Assembly: GCF_030409505.1 (NCBI RefSeq)
Contig: NZ_JAUFPZ010000002.1
Span: forward strand, 1,488,001-1,552,000
Source of the DNA: Zunongwangia endophytica
GTDB lineage: Bacteria > Bacteroidota > Bacteroidia > Flavobacteriales > Flavobacteriaceae
Length of the DNA stretch: 64,000 bases
Reading direction: 5' to 3'
This document shows, in pieces, positions 53,831 to 62,454 of this stretch. The position numbers and the translations under genes are program-made. Numbering within the stretch: the first letter of the stretch is position 1; every line of letters starts with the position of its first letter. A model generated the notes under the pieces. That model saw only the letters and a program-made list of their open reading frames with translations. It was not told the DNA's origin and made no database searches.

Positions 53831-53845
53831 CCGAAAAGCTTCTTT

Positions 53846-54889
53846 ATGAAAAAGACATTAGGATTGTTAAGCCTTATAATATTACTGTACTCTTGTGATG
53901 ATGGCGATATAGTGGTTACCGATTTTGCTATTGAAAATGCAACTCTTAATGTCTGCGGTTTGGAGCAAAAAGTAATTTATGCAACAAACAATGATGGAGT
54001 TTACGAAAGTCTATCCCTTGTTTTAAATGCGAGCGGTACTATAAATGATAGCGTAAGCAATCTTTTAATTACAGATGTTCGGGAAGATGAGTACACTTTC
54101 AGTTTAAGCAGCAGTAATAGACTTATCTACAGGATTTACGATGGCGCGATAGCAAACGACTATTTCTGTTCTAATGTTCCTCCTAGCCAACCTAAAGTGC
54201 TGCAGGAATTTGTAAGCGGAGATGCAGGAACGGTGACTATTCGCGTTGCTTATAGCGATGTCTCTAATGATAATAATGATGCCGATACCGATGGCGACGG
54301 CATACCAAATAGTATGGAAGGCTACGATCCTGCATTATCAGATGCAGAGATGCTAGATACCGACGGTGATGGAATTCCCGACTATTTAGATATTGATGAC
54401 GACGGTGACAATGTACCAACCAGGCTTGAACTTGATCCGGAAGAAGGAAGTTGGGAAGATAACGGTTTTTTAGATACCGATCGTGACGGAACTCCTAATT
54501 ACTTAGATGCAGATGATGATGGTGATGGCGTACCTACCAGAAACGAAGTGGACGAAAGAGATTTAGAAAATTTGGATGAAGGACAGATTCTAAATCCATT
54601 AAATTATAGAAATGAAGGCGAACTAAATTTTTTAAATGAATTTTATAAAGAATTAGTTGGAGAAAACCCTACCTATATTGAGAACCGTATTAATAGAAAG
54701 ATTATTACTGAAGTTATTATTTCGGGATTTAGTTTGAAAGATAGCAACGGAAATTCTCCAGATATCAATACGAACAGAGATTATAACATGGGCTCCTTCA
54801 ATTCTTCATTCAATAAAACTTATCTAAGAAATATAGATTCTGAAGAAGATAGCGAAGAAGAAACCCCAACCGATAATGTTGAAGAATAA
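53846..54889 (+). CDS. Lipoprotein with calcium-binding DxDxDG repeats
   Basis: A 347-residue lipoprotein (lipobox LLYSCDD). After an N-terminal beta domain of about 135 residues come tandem calcium loops of the thrombospondin type 3 kind: DTDGDGIPNSMEG, DTDGDGIPDYLD, DDDGDNVPTR, DTDRDGTPNYLD, DDDGDGVPTRNE. The C-terminal part has SINRK-like helices and an acidic tail (EEDSEEE). It is probably on the cell surface. No enzyme motif is visible. Confidence 0.85.
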   Translation: MKKTLGLLSLIILLYSCDDGDIVVTDFAIENATLNVCGLEQKVIYATNNDGVYESLSLVLNASGTINDSVSNLLITDVREDEYTFSLSSSNRLIYRIYDGAIANDYFCSNVPPSQPKVLQEFVSGDAGTVTIRVAYSDVSNDNNDADTDGDGIPNSMEGYDPALSDAEMLDTDGDGIPDYLDIDDDGDNVPTRLELDPEEGSWEDNGFLDTDRDGTPNYLDADDDGDGVPTRNEVDERDLENLDEGQILNPLNYRNEGELNFLNEFYKELVGENPTYIENRINRKIITEVIISGFSLKDSNGNSPDINTNRDYNMGSFNSSFNKTYLRNIDSEEDSEEETPTDNVEE

Positions 54890-54899
54890 AAAATGTGGA

Positions 54900-55454
54900 T
54901 TAGGCGTTTTGGAAAATATAGACTTCTGTAGCGCCTAAACCATATTGTTGATAGTTGGCATCATAAAATTTCACGTTATCGTATCTACTAAATAGATATT
55001 CTAATTCGGCTCTTAGAATACCCTCCCCCACTCCGTGGATAAAAACAATCCGCTGAATTCTTTTTCTAATCGCAAATTCTAGCTGCCCACGTGCAGTATC
55101 GATTTGTTTTGTAAGAATATCGTGATTAGAAAATCCTCTTTTTGAAGGTAGTAATTTCTCTATATGAAGATCTACCTCCATCGCAGGAATTTGCTTTTCT
55201 TTTTTCTTAGAAATAGCTCTTTTCCTGTTCTTTTTGAAATTCTCTTTCTCTTCCAGGGCTCTACGAATAACGTCTTGTTCGACATCCAGCAAAGGATCGT
55301 TATTCCGCTCGATCTTGACTAAATCCTTCAATTCAAACTTCATAGGAAAACCGTCTGTCGTTTCTATTGTTGCGAAACTACCTGACAGTTCTACAATTAC
55401 TCCTTCGATATCATCATCGAGAACATGAACTACATCTCCTTGTTTTAAAGTCAT
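54900..55454 (-). CDS. Smr domain protein (MutS2-like C-terminal domain)
   Basis: A 184-residue protein with an N-terminal KOW/SH3-like part (LKQGDVVHVLDDDIEGVIVEL), a charged linker and a C-terminal Smr domain: EVDLHIEKLL and the IVFIHGVGEGILRAEL motif (HGxGxG). Smr domains are often endonucleases or RNA/DNA-binding; here there is no MutS ATPase. It overlaps the upstream small membrane protein gene by one base (TAATG). Confidence 0.9.
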   Translation of the reverse strand: MTLKQGDVVHVLDDDIEGVIVELSGSFATIETTDGFPMKFELKDLVKIERNNDPLLDVEQDVIRRALEEKENFKKNRKRAISKKKEKQIPAMEVDLHIEKLLPSKRGFSNHDILTKQIDTARGQLEFAIRKRIQRIVFIHGVGEGILRAELEYLFSRYDNVKFYDANYQQYGLGATEVYIFQNA

Positions 55455-55666
55455 TATTCCTGTTCTTTTTGATCTTTTTTATAATCATCTTTGGTTGCAG
55501 ACCAATATTGCGTCGCGCGATAAAGACCGAACATTAAAATTATAATCCCAAAAATTTTAGCATAAGGAGAACTGTCATTAACCGACATTCCATATATCAA
55601 TAAGACACCACCTACTATAATAACAAGAGTATTAAGTATTTGAGATTTGTTATTTTTCGTCTTCAT
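55454..55666 (-). CDS. Small two-helix membrane protein
   Basis: A 70-residue protein with two hydrophobic helices (ILNTLVIIVGGVLLIYG and IFGIIILMFGLYRA) and a charged C-terminal tail. I do not recognise a named family. It is translationally coupled to the Smr gene through a one-base overlap. Confidence 0.7.
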   Translation of the reverse strand: MKTKNNKSQILNTLVIIVGGVLLIYGMSVNDSSPYAKIFGIIILMFGLYRATQYWSATKDDYKKDQKEQE

Positions 55667-55723
55667 TTTTCTTCCTTTCGTCTAAATTCTAAAAAATTCC
55701 GTATATTAAAGAGAAAATTAGAC

Positions 55724-55731
55724 TATTTTTG
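55724..55731 (+). promoter_or_regulatory. -7 promoter box of the T9SS cargo operon
   Basis: TATTTTTG matches TAnnTTTG and ends 21 nt before the ATG at 55753. A longer open frame would start at a TTG inside this box, which supports the later ATG. Confidence 0.6.
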
Positions 55732-55752
55732 TCTTGCAAATTTAAAGTAATT

Positions 55753-57564
55753 ATGAAGCACTATTATATAATTTTAGCACTAATCTTCCCTATTTTTATG
55801 CATGCACAAAATGAAAAAAATAAAACAGATTTGAGTGTTTCTCCATCTAAGAATGGAGAAGATAATTATGTGTATGTGAAAAATGAATTGCTATTCGTTA
55901 ATGGTGCCATAGAATTAAATAAAAATAATTCTAAAGAAACTGAAGCAAGTATATATTTAAGAGAAGATGCTCAGTTATTGCAGGGATTAGATACCAAAAA
56001 TAAAGGCAAAGGCTATTTATCGGTTTTCCAGGAAGGAACATCTAATTCTTTTGATTATGATTACTGGGGCATGCCGGTAGAAACGAATGGCAAAACTTTA
56101 GATCAGGTTTTATTTGAACCAGCAACCAATACACTTAGTAATCCTGTTAGGCTAACTAATGGTCCCAATGGTAGTGCCAGCCCTTTAACCATCTCTACAA
56201 GATGGATCTACAAACTCTCTGGCGTGGGTTATAAATCATGGGATCCAATTGGTAAGCAAATTAATAAACTGCAGCCAGGTATGGGTTTTACCATGAAAGG
56301 CACCAACGGAAAAAATACAGTTACCGTAAACGGAGTTAAGAATAACCCTGGTAGTCAACAACGCTATGATTTTAGAGGGATACCTAACAATGGCGACATA
56401 ATAGTTAATGTTAATGAAAATAACACGATTCTCGTAGGAAATCCTTACCCCTCTACAATCGATCTAAACGCTTTTTTAAAAGATCCCGACAATGATATAA
56501 CTGGAATCGCTTATTTTTGGGATAGTAAGGAAAATGGTAATTCTCACTATGTAAAAGATTATGAGGGTGGATATGGTGCTTACTCTCCCGGTGCAAATGA
56601 TTATGTTCCTGCAACTTTTAAAAAATATAAAAATCAAACCGGGAAAGAAGTAGAAAATAGCGGTGGTGCTTTAGGCCTTGAATATGAAAGAAGATATGCT
56701 CCCATAGGACAAGGTTTTACAGTCGTAGGTACAAAAAATGGTGGCAAATTAACTTTTAAAAATAGTTACCGAGTAGATGAACGTGGAATTAATTTGAAAA
56801 CAAGAACAAAATCTTCTTACGGTAATGGTAAGAACAAAAATTCTTCAGTAATAATTGACGAAGAAAAACCATATAAAGTTCGGTTGAATATCAGCTTAAA
56901 TGATACTTACACCAGACAGCTATTAGTTGCATTTAAAGATGAAGCTACTAAAGGAGCCGATAAAGCTATGGACGCACCAATGTTTGGTAAATTGACCAGC
57001 GATGCTGCTTGGAATATCGACGGAAGAGAATATATGATAAATGTTTTACCTTTCGATCGCTCTGCAATGCTTCCGCTTAATATTTTAACTACAAGCGAAA
57101 TGGAAGTTGATTTCTTTATTGCAGAAACTGAATTTCTAGGCAACGAAAATATATATTTATACGATTCAGAAAATGAAAGGTTTACCGATATTAAAGAGGA
57201 TCATTACAAAGTTCAGGTAAATGGTGAATCTAAAGATCGCTTCTTTTTGGCTTTTCAAAATGATCAACCAACGGAAGAAGAAAAAGTTCAGGAAACGAAA
57301 GAAGAAGAAATATTCGTTGCTTCTATAGATGTTTTTCAGAATAATAATGAAGGGCGCTTACAGGTGAAAATACCTCAGGATGTTGAAGTAAACCACATTA
57401 CTATTTTCAATTTAAATGGTGGAGCTGTTGTAAGTAAAAACCTCTCAACAAGCGAAAAAGAATTTAGTTTTACTACTGCTAATTTTAGAGATGCTATTTA
57501 TATAGTGCAACTAAATACTTCAGATAACCGTAGTGTTACTAAGAAAATTACTGTGAAAAATTAA
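55753..57564 (+). CDS. Secreted protein with a type IX sorting domain
   Basis: A 603-residue exported protein. The signal peptide ends FMHAQ. The long central region has features of a Gly/Asn-rich surface protein (WGMPVETNGKTLDQVL, LVGNPYPSTIDLNAFL). The last 75 residues form a type A T9SS C-terminal domain: IDVFQNNNEGRLQVKIP, ITIFNLNGGAVVSKNL, and the closing YIVQLNTSDNRSVTKKITV. It should be secreted and anchored by the type IX system. Two small membrane proteins follow in the same operon. Confidence 0.9.
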   Translation: MKHYYIILALIFPIFMHAQNEKNKTDLSVSPSKNGEDNYVYVKNELLFVNGAIELNKNNSKETEASIYLREDAQLLQGLDTKNKGKGYLSVFQEGTSNSFDYDYWGMPVETNGKTLDQVLFEPATNTLSNPVRLTNGPNGSASPLTISTRWIYKLSGVGYKSWDPIGKQINKLQPGMGFTMKGTNGKNTVTVNGVKNNPGSQQRYDFRGIPNNGDIIVNVNENNTILVGNPYPSTIDLNAFLKDPDNDITGIAYFWDSKENGNSHYVKDYEGGYGAYSPGANDYVPATFKKYKNQTGKEVENSGGALGLEYERRYAPIGQGFTVVGTKNGGKLTFKNSYRVDERGINLKTRTKSSYGNGKNKNSSVIIDEEKPYKVRLNISLNDTYTRQLLVAFKDEATKGADKAMDAPMFGKLTSDAAWNIDGREYMINVLPFDRSAMLPLNILTTSEMEVDFFIAETEFLGNENIYLYDSENERFTDIKEDHYKVQVNGESKDRFFLAFQNDQPTEEEKVQETKEEEIFVASIDVFQNNNEGRLQVKIPQDVEVNHITIFNLNGGAVVSKNLSTSEKEFSFTTANFRDAIYIVQLNTSDNRSVTKKITVKN

Positions 57565-57583
57565 TACGGGATACGAAGAATAT

Positions 57584-57865
57584 ATGCTCCCATGCCTTAA
57601 CAAAACGCTCTTAGGGGTAGAATGTTATGGTTGCGGTGGACAAAGAGCTGCGGTGTTATTATTCCAAGGCAATTTTAAAGAAGCCTTTATAATGTATCCG
57701 GCTATATATAGTCTTGTCTTATTTGCTATATTTCTAATTTTCAATATTTTTTATAAATTCAAAGGTGATTTTAATATTAAAATCGCCTTTATTCTTTTTA
57801 ATGCATCTGTAATGATTATTTCATATATCATTAAAATGGTGCAATTTTATAATCTAACCAACTAA
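57584..57865 (+). CDS. DUF2752 family membrane protein
   Basis: A 93-residue protein with the DUF2752 signature GVECYGCGGQRAAVLLFQGNF and two or three membrane helices after it. The family is widespread in Bacteroidota and Actinobacteria with unknown function. It starts 19 nt after the T9SS cargo gene and is followed after 8 nt by a CCC-motif protein. Confidence 0.85.
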   Translation: MLPCLNKTLLGVECYGCGGQRAAVLLFQGNFKEAFIMYPAIYSLVLFAIFLIFNIFYKFKGDFNIKIAFILFNASVMIISYIIKMVQFYNLTN

Positions 57866-57873
57866 TCTAATCA

Positions 57874-58194
57874 ATGAAAGAAAAATTACCTAACTCAACC
57901 TTAATTCTAGTTTTTGGGATTTTATCCATTATCGGTTGCTGCTGCTATGGAGTACTAGGAATTATCTTTGGAATACTGGCGATAGTTTTAGCGAACAAAG
58001 CCAAAGCACTTTATTATGCAAACCCAGACCTTTATATGGGTTACGAAAATGTAAAGACTGGTCGTATTTTAGGAATTATTGGATTAGTACTAAGTATACT
58101 AGCTATTGTAAGCGGAATAGTTACGTTTTTTATAGGTGGTGGACTCGATGCCTTTTGGGAAATTCAAAGAGAAATATATGGAAATGAGTTTTAA
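57874..58194 (+). CDS. CCC motif membrane protein
   Basis: A 106-residue protein with an N-terminal helix containing the GCCCYG motif, the loop LANKAKALYYANPDLYMGY and a second helix pair. This is the 'CCC motif' family of Bacteroidota, often next to DUF2752 genes, as here. Function is unknown. Confidence 0.85.
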   Translation: MKEKLPNSTLILVFGILSIIGCCCYGVLGIIFGILAIVLANKAKALYYANPDLYMGYENVKTGRILGIIGLVLSILAIVSGIVTFFIGGGLDAFWEIQREIYGNEF

Positions 58195-58242
58195 AAATAG
58201 GTTCCAAATGAAACTTAAGATTTTTTAAAATTGATGTAAATA

Positions 58243-58270
58243 AAAATCCCCGGAATTCCGGGGATTTTTA
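58243..58270. terminator. Palindromic bidirectional terminator
   Basis: AAAAATCCCCGGAATTCCGG and the remaining bases form a perfect 28-bp palindrome. It lies between the convergent CCC-motif and rocD genes and nearly repeats the hairpin at 48203-48238. Confidence 0.93.
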
Positions 58271-58290
58271 TTTTTTGAAGAATACATCAA

Positions 58291-59535
58291 TTATTTCTCA
58301 AATTGCTTTAAAGTTTTCGTAATAATATCCACGCAATCCTTTAATTGTTCTTCATTCATCACTAACGGTGGGGCAAAACGAATTATGTTACCATGTGTAG
58401 GTTTTGCTAATAAACCATTTTCTTTTAAAGCCATACAAATATCCCAAGCTGTTGAGCTATCCCCTGTATCATTAATAAGAATAGCATTTAGTAAACCTTT
58501 ACCTCTTACTAACTCAACAATATTCGAGTTTCTTATATAATCATCCAATAATCTACGGAATAAGCCTCCAAGTCTTTCTGCGTTTTCCGCAAGCTTTTCG
58601 TCTTTTATAACTTCAAGTGCTGCATGAGCCACAGCACAGGCTAAAGGATTTCCTCCAAAAGTAGATCCATGCTGTCCTGGTTTGATGACATTCATTACAT
58701 TGTTATTTGCTAATACCGCTGAAACGGGATACACACCTCCAGAAATTGCTTTACCAAGAATAAGTACATCTGGCTTCACATCTTCGTGATCTACCGCGAG
58801 TAACTGCCCGGTTCTAGCTATTCCGGTTTGTACTTCATCTGCAATAAATAATACATTATGCTTTTCACAAAGCGCTTTAGCTCTCTTTAGATATCCTTCT
58901 GAAGGAACATAAACTCCTGCTTCTCCCTGAATTGGTTCAACCAAAAATCCGGCGATGTTATCATTTTCCTTTAATGCCTGCTCTAAAGCATCGACATCAT
59001 CATAAGGTATTTTCTGAAAACCTGGAGTATATGGACCAAAATTTCTTCTGGCTCCTTCATCATTGGAGAAAGAAATTATAGTTGTTGTTCTTCCGTGGAA
59101 ATTGTTTTCACATACAATTATTTCAGCTTCCGTTTCTTTAACTCCCTTAGTCTCGTAAGCCCATTTTCTAGCTAATTTAATAGCAGTTTCTACAGCTTCA
59201 GCACCAGTATTCATTGGTAATAACTTATCAAAACCAAAGTATTCTGTAGCGTACTTTTCAAAAGGTCCCAAAACATCGTTGTGAAATGCTCTGGAAGTTA
59301 AAGTTAATGTAGCTGCCTGCTTATTTAAAGCTTCAAGAATTTTTGGATGACAGTGACCTTGGTTAACAGCAGAATATGCTGAAAGAAAATCATAATATTT
59401 TTTTCCTTCTACGTCCCAAACATGCACACCTTCTCCTTTGCTTAAAACAGCCGGCAGCGGATGATAATTATGAGCTCCGTGCTGTTCTTCTAATTCTATT
59501 GCCTGTTCAGAAGAATTAATTTTAGATAATGACAT
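58291..59535 (-). CDS. rocD: Ornithine--oxo-acid transaminase
   Basis: A 414-residue class III PLP aminotransferase that turns ornithine plus 2-oxoglutarate into glutamate semialdehyde. NYHPLPAVLSKGEGV is diagnostic of RocD, followed by YDFLSAYSAVNQGHCHPKI, the GAEAVETAIKLARKW block, FIADEVQTGIARTG, and the PLP Lys in LILGKAISGGVYPVSA. I start at the ATG at 59535; the ATG at 59556 would add seven residues. Confidence 0.95.
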   Translation of the reverse strand: MSLSKINSSEQAIELEEQHGAHNYHPLPAVLSKGEGVHVWDVEGKKYYDFLSAYSAVNQGHCHPKILEALNKQAATLTLTSRAFHNDVLGPFEKYATEYFGFDKLLPMNTGAEAVETAIKLARKWAYETKGVKETEAEIIVCENNFHGRTTTIISFSNDEGARRNFGPYTPGFQKIPYDDVDALEQALKENDNIAGFLVEPIQGEAGVYVPSEGYLKRAKALCEKHNVLFIADEVQTGIARTGQLLAVDHEDVKPDVLILGKAISGGVYPVSAVLANNNVMNVIKPGQHGSTFGGNPLACAVAHAALEVIKDEKLAENAERLGGLFRRLLDDYIRNSNIVELVRGKGLLNAILINDTGDSSTAWDICMALKENGLLAKPTHGNIIRFAPPLVMNEEQLKDCVDIITKTLKQFEK

Positions 59536-59685
59536 TCTTTGTTCAATTTTATTCATTAATATTTACAATTCCTTCTTATTCTGTTTTACAGATTAGGAGA
59601 GAAATCACCCATTTAATGTCTCCGCAATTTACTAAATGTTTAATGAATTTTTTAAAGACATCCACTATAAATCCTGCAATTATTC

Positions 59686-59693
59686 TATTTTTG
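59686..59693 (+). promoter_or_regulatory. -7 promoter box of rlmD (nearly leaderless)
   Basis: TATTTTTG matches TAnnTTTG and ends only 4 nt before the rlmD ATG, so the transcript should have essentially no leader. Confidence 0.6.
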
Positions 59694-59697
59694 CGCT

Positions 59698-61107
59698 ATG
59701 GGAAGAAGGAATAAAAATAAGCTTTTTGAAGCTGTGGAAGTTGTAGATGCTGGGGCTAAAGGTAAAAGCATCGCAAAATCGCCAGATGGCCGAGTAATAT
59801 TTGTAAATAACGCAGTGCCGGGTGATATTGCCGATATACAAACTACTAAGAAAAGAAAGTCTTATTTTGAAGGTACTGCCGTAAAATTTCATTCAATTTC
59901 AGAAAAACGTGTAGAGCCTGTCTGCCAACATTTTGGAACCTGTGGTGGTTGCAAATGGCAGTTTATGGATTATAAGTACCAATTAGAATATAAACAACAG
60001 GAAGTTACCAATAACTTACAACGATTAGGAAAAATAGAACTTCCAGAGATTACCCCAATATTAGGAAGTAAGGAAATCTATTTTTATCGTAATAAAATGG
60101 AATTTTCTTTTAGTGATAGCCGTTGGTTAACGCTGGATGAAATACAAAGTGGTAAAGAATTTGACGATAAGAATGCATTAGGATTCCATATTCCCGGAAT
60201 GTGGGACAAAATTTTAGACATCAAAAAATGTCACTTACAGGAAGATCCCAGCAATGCTATCCGGAATTTTGTGAAAATCTTCGCCACACAAAATAGCATT
60301 CCATTTTTTAATACCAGAGCACAAACCGGACTTCTACGCACATTGATGATTAGAACTTCCAGCAATGGTGAAATTATGGTTCTTATTCAGTTTTTTGAAG
60401 AAGAAAAAGCAAGTAGAGAATTATTACTGAATGGGGTAGCTGAAGAATTTCCTGAAATCACCTCGCTTCAATATGTGATTAATAATAAAGGAAATGATAC
60501 TATTTATGATCAAGAAGTAATTTGCTATAAAGGAAGAGATCATATTTTTGAAGAGATGGAAGGTCTCAAATTCAAAATTAATGCAAAGTCTTTTTACCAA
60601 ACAAATTCGGCACAAGCTTACGAGCTTTATAAAATAACTCGCGAATTTGCCGATTTAAAAGGTGACGAGTTAGTTTATGATCTATACACAGGCACAGGGA
60701 CTATTGCTCAATTTGTTGCTAAAAAAGCAAAAAAAGTGATTGGTGTAGAGGCTGTTCCAGAAGCTATACAAGATGCAAAAGAAAACGCAGAAAGAAACGG
60801 TATCACCAATACTGAATTCTTTGCCGGAGATATGAGAAAAGTTTTTACTTCAAATTTTATCAATAAACATGGCCATCCAGACGTTATTATAACAGATCCA
60901 CCACGTGACGGAATGCATAAAGACGTTGTTGCACAAATTATCGGTATTTTACCAGAGAAAATAGTTTACGTAAGCTGTAATTCGGCAACTCAGGCAAGAG
61001 ATCTTGCGTTACTAGATGAATATTATAAAGTAACTAAGATTCGCCCTGTCGACATGTTTCCGCAAACTTTTCACGTAGAAAATGTGGTTTGTTTAGAAAG
61101 AAAATAA
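59698..61107 (+). CDS. rlmD: 23S rRNA (uracil-1939 C5)-methyltransferase, RlmD family
   Basis: A 469-residue SAM-dependent uracil-5 methyltransferase. The N-terminal TRAM domain is followed by the four-cysteine Fe-S region (VCQHFGTCGGCKWQF plus a later HLQ Cys), SAM motif VYDLYTGTGTIAQFV, and the motif TDPPRDGMHKDV; the catalytic Cys is in IVYVSCNSATQARDL. The stop overlaps the next ATG by one base (TAATG). Exact target base is inferred from the family. Confidence 0.94.
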   Translation: MGRRNKNKLFEAVEVVDAGAKGKSIAKSPDGRVIFVNNAVPGDIADIQTTKKRKSYFEGTAVKFHSISEKRVEPVCQHFGTCGGCKWQFMDYKYQLEYKQQEVTNNLQRLGKIELPEITPILGSKEIYFYRNKMEFSFSDSRWLTLDEIQSGKEFDDKNALGFHIPGMWDKILDIKKCHLQEDPSNAIRNFVKIFATQNSIPFFNTRAQTGLLRTLMIRTSSNGEIMVLIQFFEEEKASRELLLNGVAEEFPEITSLQYVINNKGNDTIYDQEVICYKGRDHIFEEMEGLKFKINAKSFYQTNSAQAYELYKITREFADLKGDELVYDLYTGTGTIAQFVAKKAKKVIGVEAVPEAIQDAKENAERNGITNTEFFAGDMRKVFTSNFINKHGHPDVIITDPPRDGMHKDVVAQIIGILPEKIVYVSCNSATQARDLALLDEYYKVTKIRPVDMFPQTFHVENVVCLERK

Positions 61108-61694
61108 TGCACTTAAAAATTAGACATTCTTACTTACTCATTGGGATTTTTACATTCGCATTATTTGCGGGATGCCAGCGAGACGACATCTGTCCAGAGA
61201 GCACAGATACAACCCCGATGTTAGTAATCAACTTTTTTGATGAAAATTCAAGTTCTTTAGAACCAAGACCTTCGGTAAATCTAACCATCCGCGAAGTAGG
61301 TAGAGAAACAATTGATACATTATATTATAGAGAAAATAGACAAAGTATCAGGATTCCGTTAAGAACAGATAGGGATAGTACTAAATATGAGTTTGTGCAA
61401 AATGGAGTGATTTTTGACGAAAATGGAGATCCCGATCCAGAGCTAAATGAAGAAAACGATACCAATACAGATATTATCACTTTTAACTATAGTCGCGAAG
61501 AAGAATATATTAACCGCGCCTGTTCGTTCAAAGTAAATTTTCTAAACATGTCTTACCTTACCGATGGAGGAGACGATGGTCGATGGATTAGCCGCATGCG
61601 TCTTTTGGTTGAAGATGTCGTAACGGATAATTTTAATAATGTAGAAAACGATCCTGATGCTAATACTGCTCATTTAAATTTATATTTTGAATAG
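61107..61694 (+). CDS. DUF6452 family lipoprotein
   Basis: A 195-residue lipoprotein (lipobox LFAGCQRDDICPE). The mature part is beta-rich, with a conserved INRACSFKVNFLNM-type motif before the C terminus. Members of this Bacteroidota family have no known function. The ATG overlaps the rlmD stop; the next gene overlaps its end by 8 nt. Confidence 0.85.
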   Translation: MHLKIRHSYLLIGIFTFALFAGCQRDDICPESTDTTPMLVINFFDENSSSLEPRPSVNLTIREVGRETIDTLYYRENRQSIRIPLRTDRDSTKYEFVQNGVIFDENGDPDPELNEENDTNTDIITFNYSREEEYINRACSFKVNFLNMSYLTDGGDDGRWISRMRLLVEDVVTDNFNNVENDPDANTAHLNLYFE

Positions 61695-62454
61695 AATAGT
61701 AAAAAAACATACTAGCAAGAATAATTTGCTATCGGCAATTCTTAGTCTTTGTTGCATCCTTTGCTTCCAAGTAAATTTAATTGCTCAGGAAAGGAACTTA
61801 GATTCAGAAACTAACACTCCAGAAACGCTGAATGATACCACCTACAGAGAAAAATACGGACTTAGAATAGGAATCGATCTTAGCAAATTAGCGAGAACTT
61901 TTTTTGAAGACAATTATACCGGTTTTCTTATTGAAGGGGATATGAGAGTTTATAAAAACTATTATGCTGCTGCTGAAATTGGTAATGAAACTTTACCGTT
62001 TAATGAAGATGAAATCGAAGTATCGGCTTCCGGTAGCTTTATCAAATTAGGGGTCAACTATAATGCTTATGAAAACTGGGCAGGAATGGAAAATATTGTT
62101 TTTGCCGGTATACGCTATGGCTTTTCTACATTCAGTCAAGATGTAGAACAATATAGAATCTATACAAGAAACACCTATTTTGATGATGATATTAGGCGAG
62201 ATCGCGGGGAAACTTCTGGCCTTACTACTGGTTGGATAGAATTAATGGCCGGATTTAAAGTAGAAGTTTTAAACAACCTATTTCTATCTGCAAACGTTCA
62301 ATTAAAAAGCCGCGTTAATGAGAGTAAACCAGAAGATTTTGATAATCTCACCATACCAGGCTTTGGTAGAACATTTGATGATAGCAAATTCGGAATAGGA
62401 TACGGCTATTCCATATCCTATTTAATTCCTATCTTCAAAAAAGCCAAAAACTAG
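61687..62454 (+). CDS. DUF6048 family outer-membrane protein
   Basis: A 255-residue exported protein with a signal peptide (ending NLIAQ). The mature part is beta-strand-rich with the YGLRIGIDLSKLARTF motif and an aromatic barrel-like C terminus, consistent with an outer-membrane barrel. DUF6452 and DUF6048 genes occur together behind rlmD in Flavobacteriaceae, as here. The start is TTG at 61687 inside the end of the DUF6452 gene; no better ATG is seen. Its stop overlaps the convergent methyltransferase by 4 nt. Confidence 0.85.
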   Translation: MNRIVKKHTSKNNLLSAILSLCCILCFQVNLIAQERNLDSETNTPETLNDTTYREKYGLRIGIDLSKLARTFFEDNYTGFLIEGDMRVYKNYYAAAEIGNETLPFNEDEIEVSASGSFIKLGVNYNAYENWAGMENIVFAGIRYGFSTFSQDVEQYRIYTRNTYFDDDIRRDRGETSGLTTGWIELMAGFKVEVLNNLFLSANVQLKSRVNESKPEDFDNLTIPGFGRTFDDSKFGIGYGYSISYLIPIFKKAKN

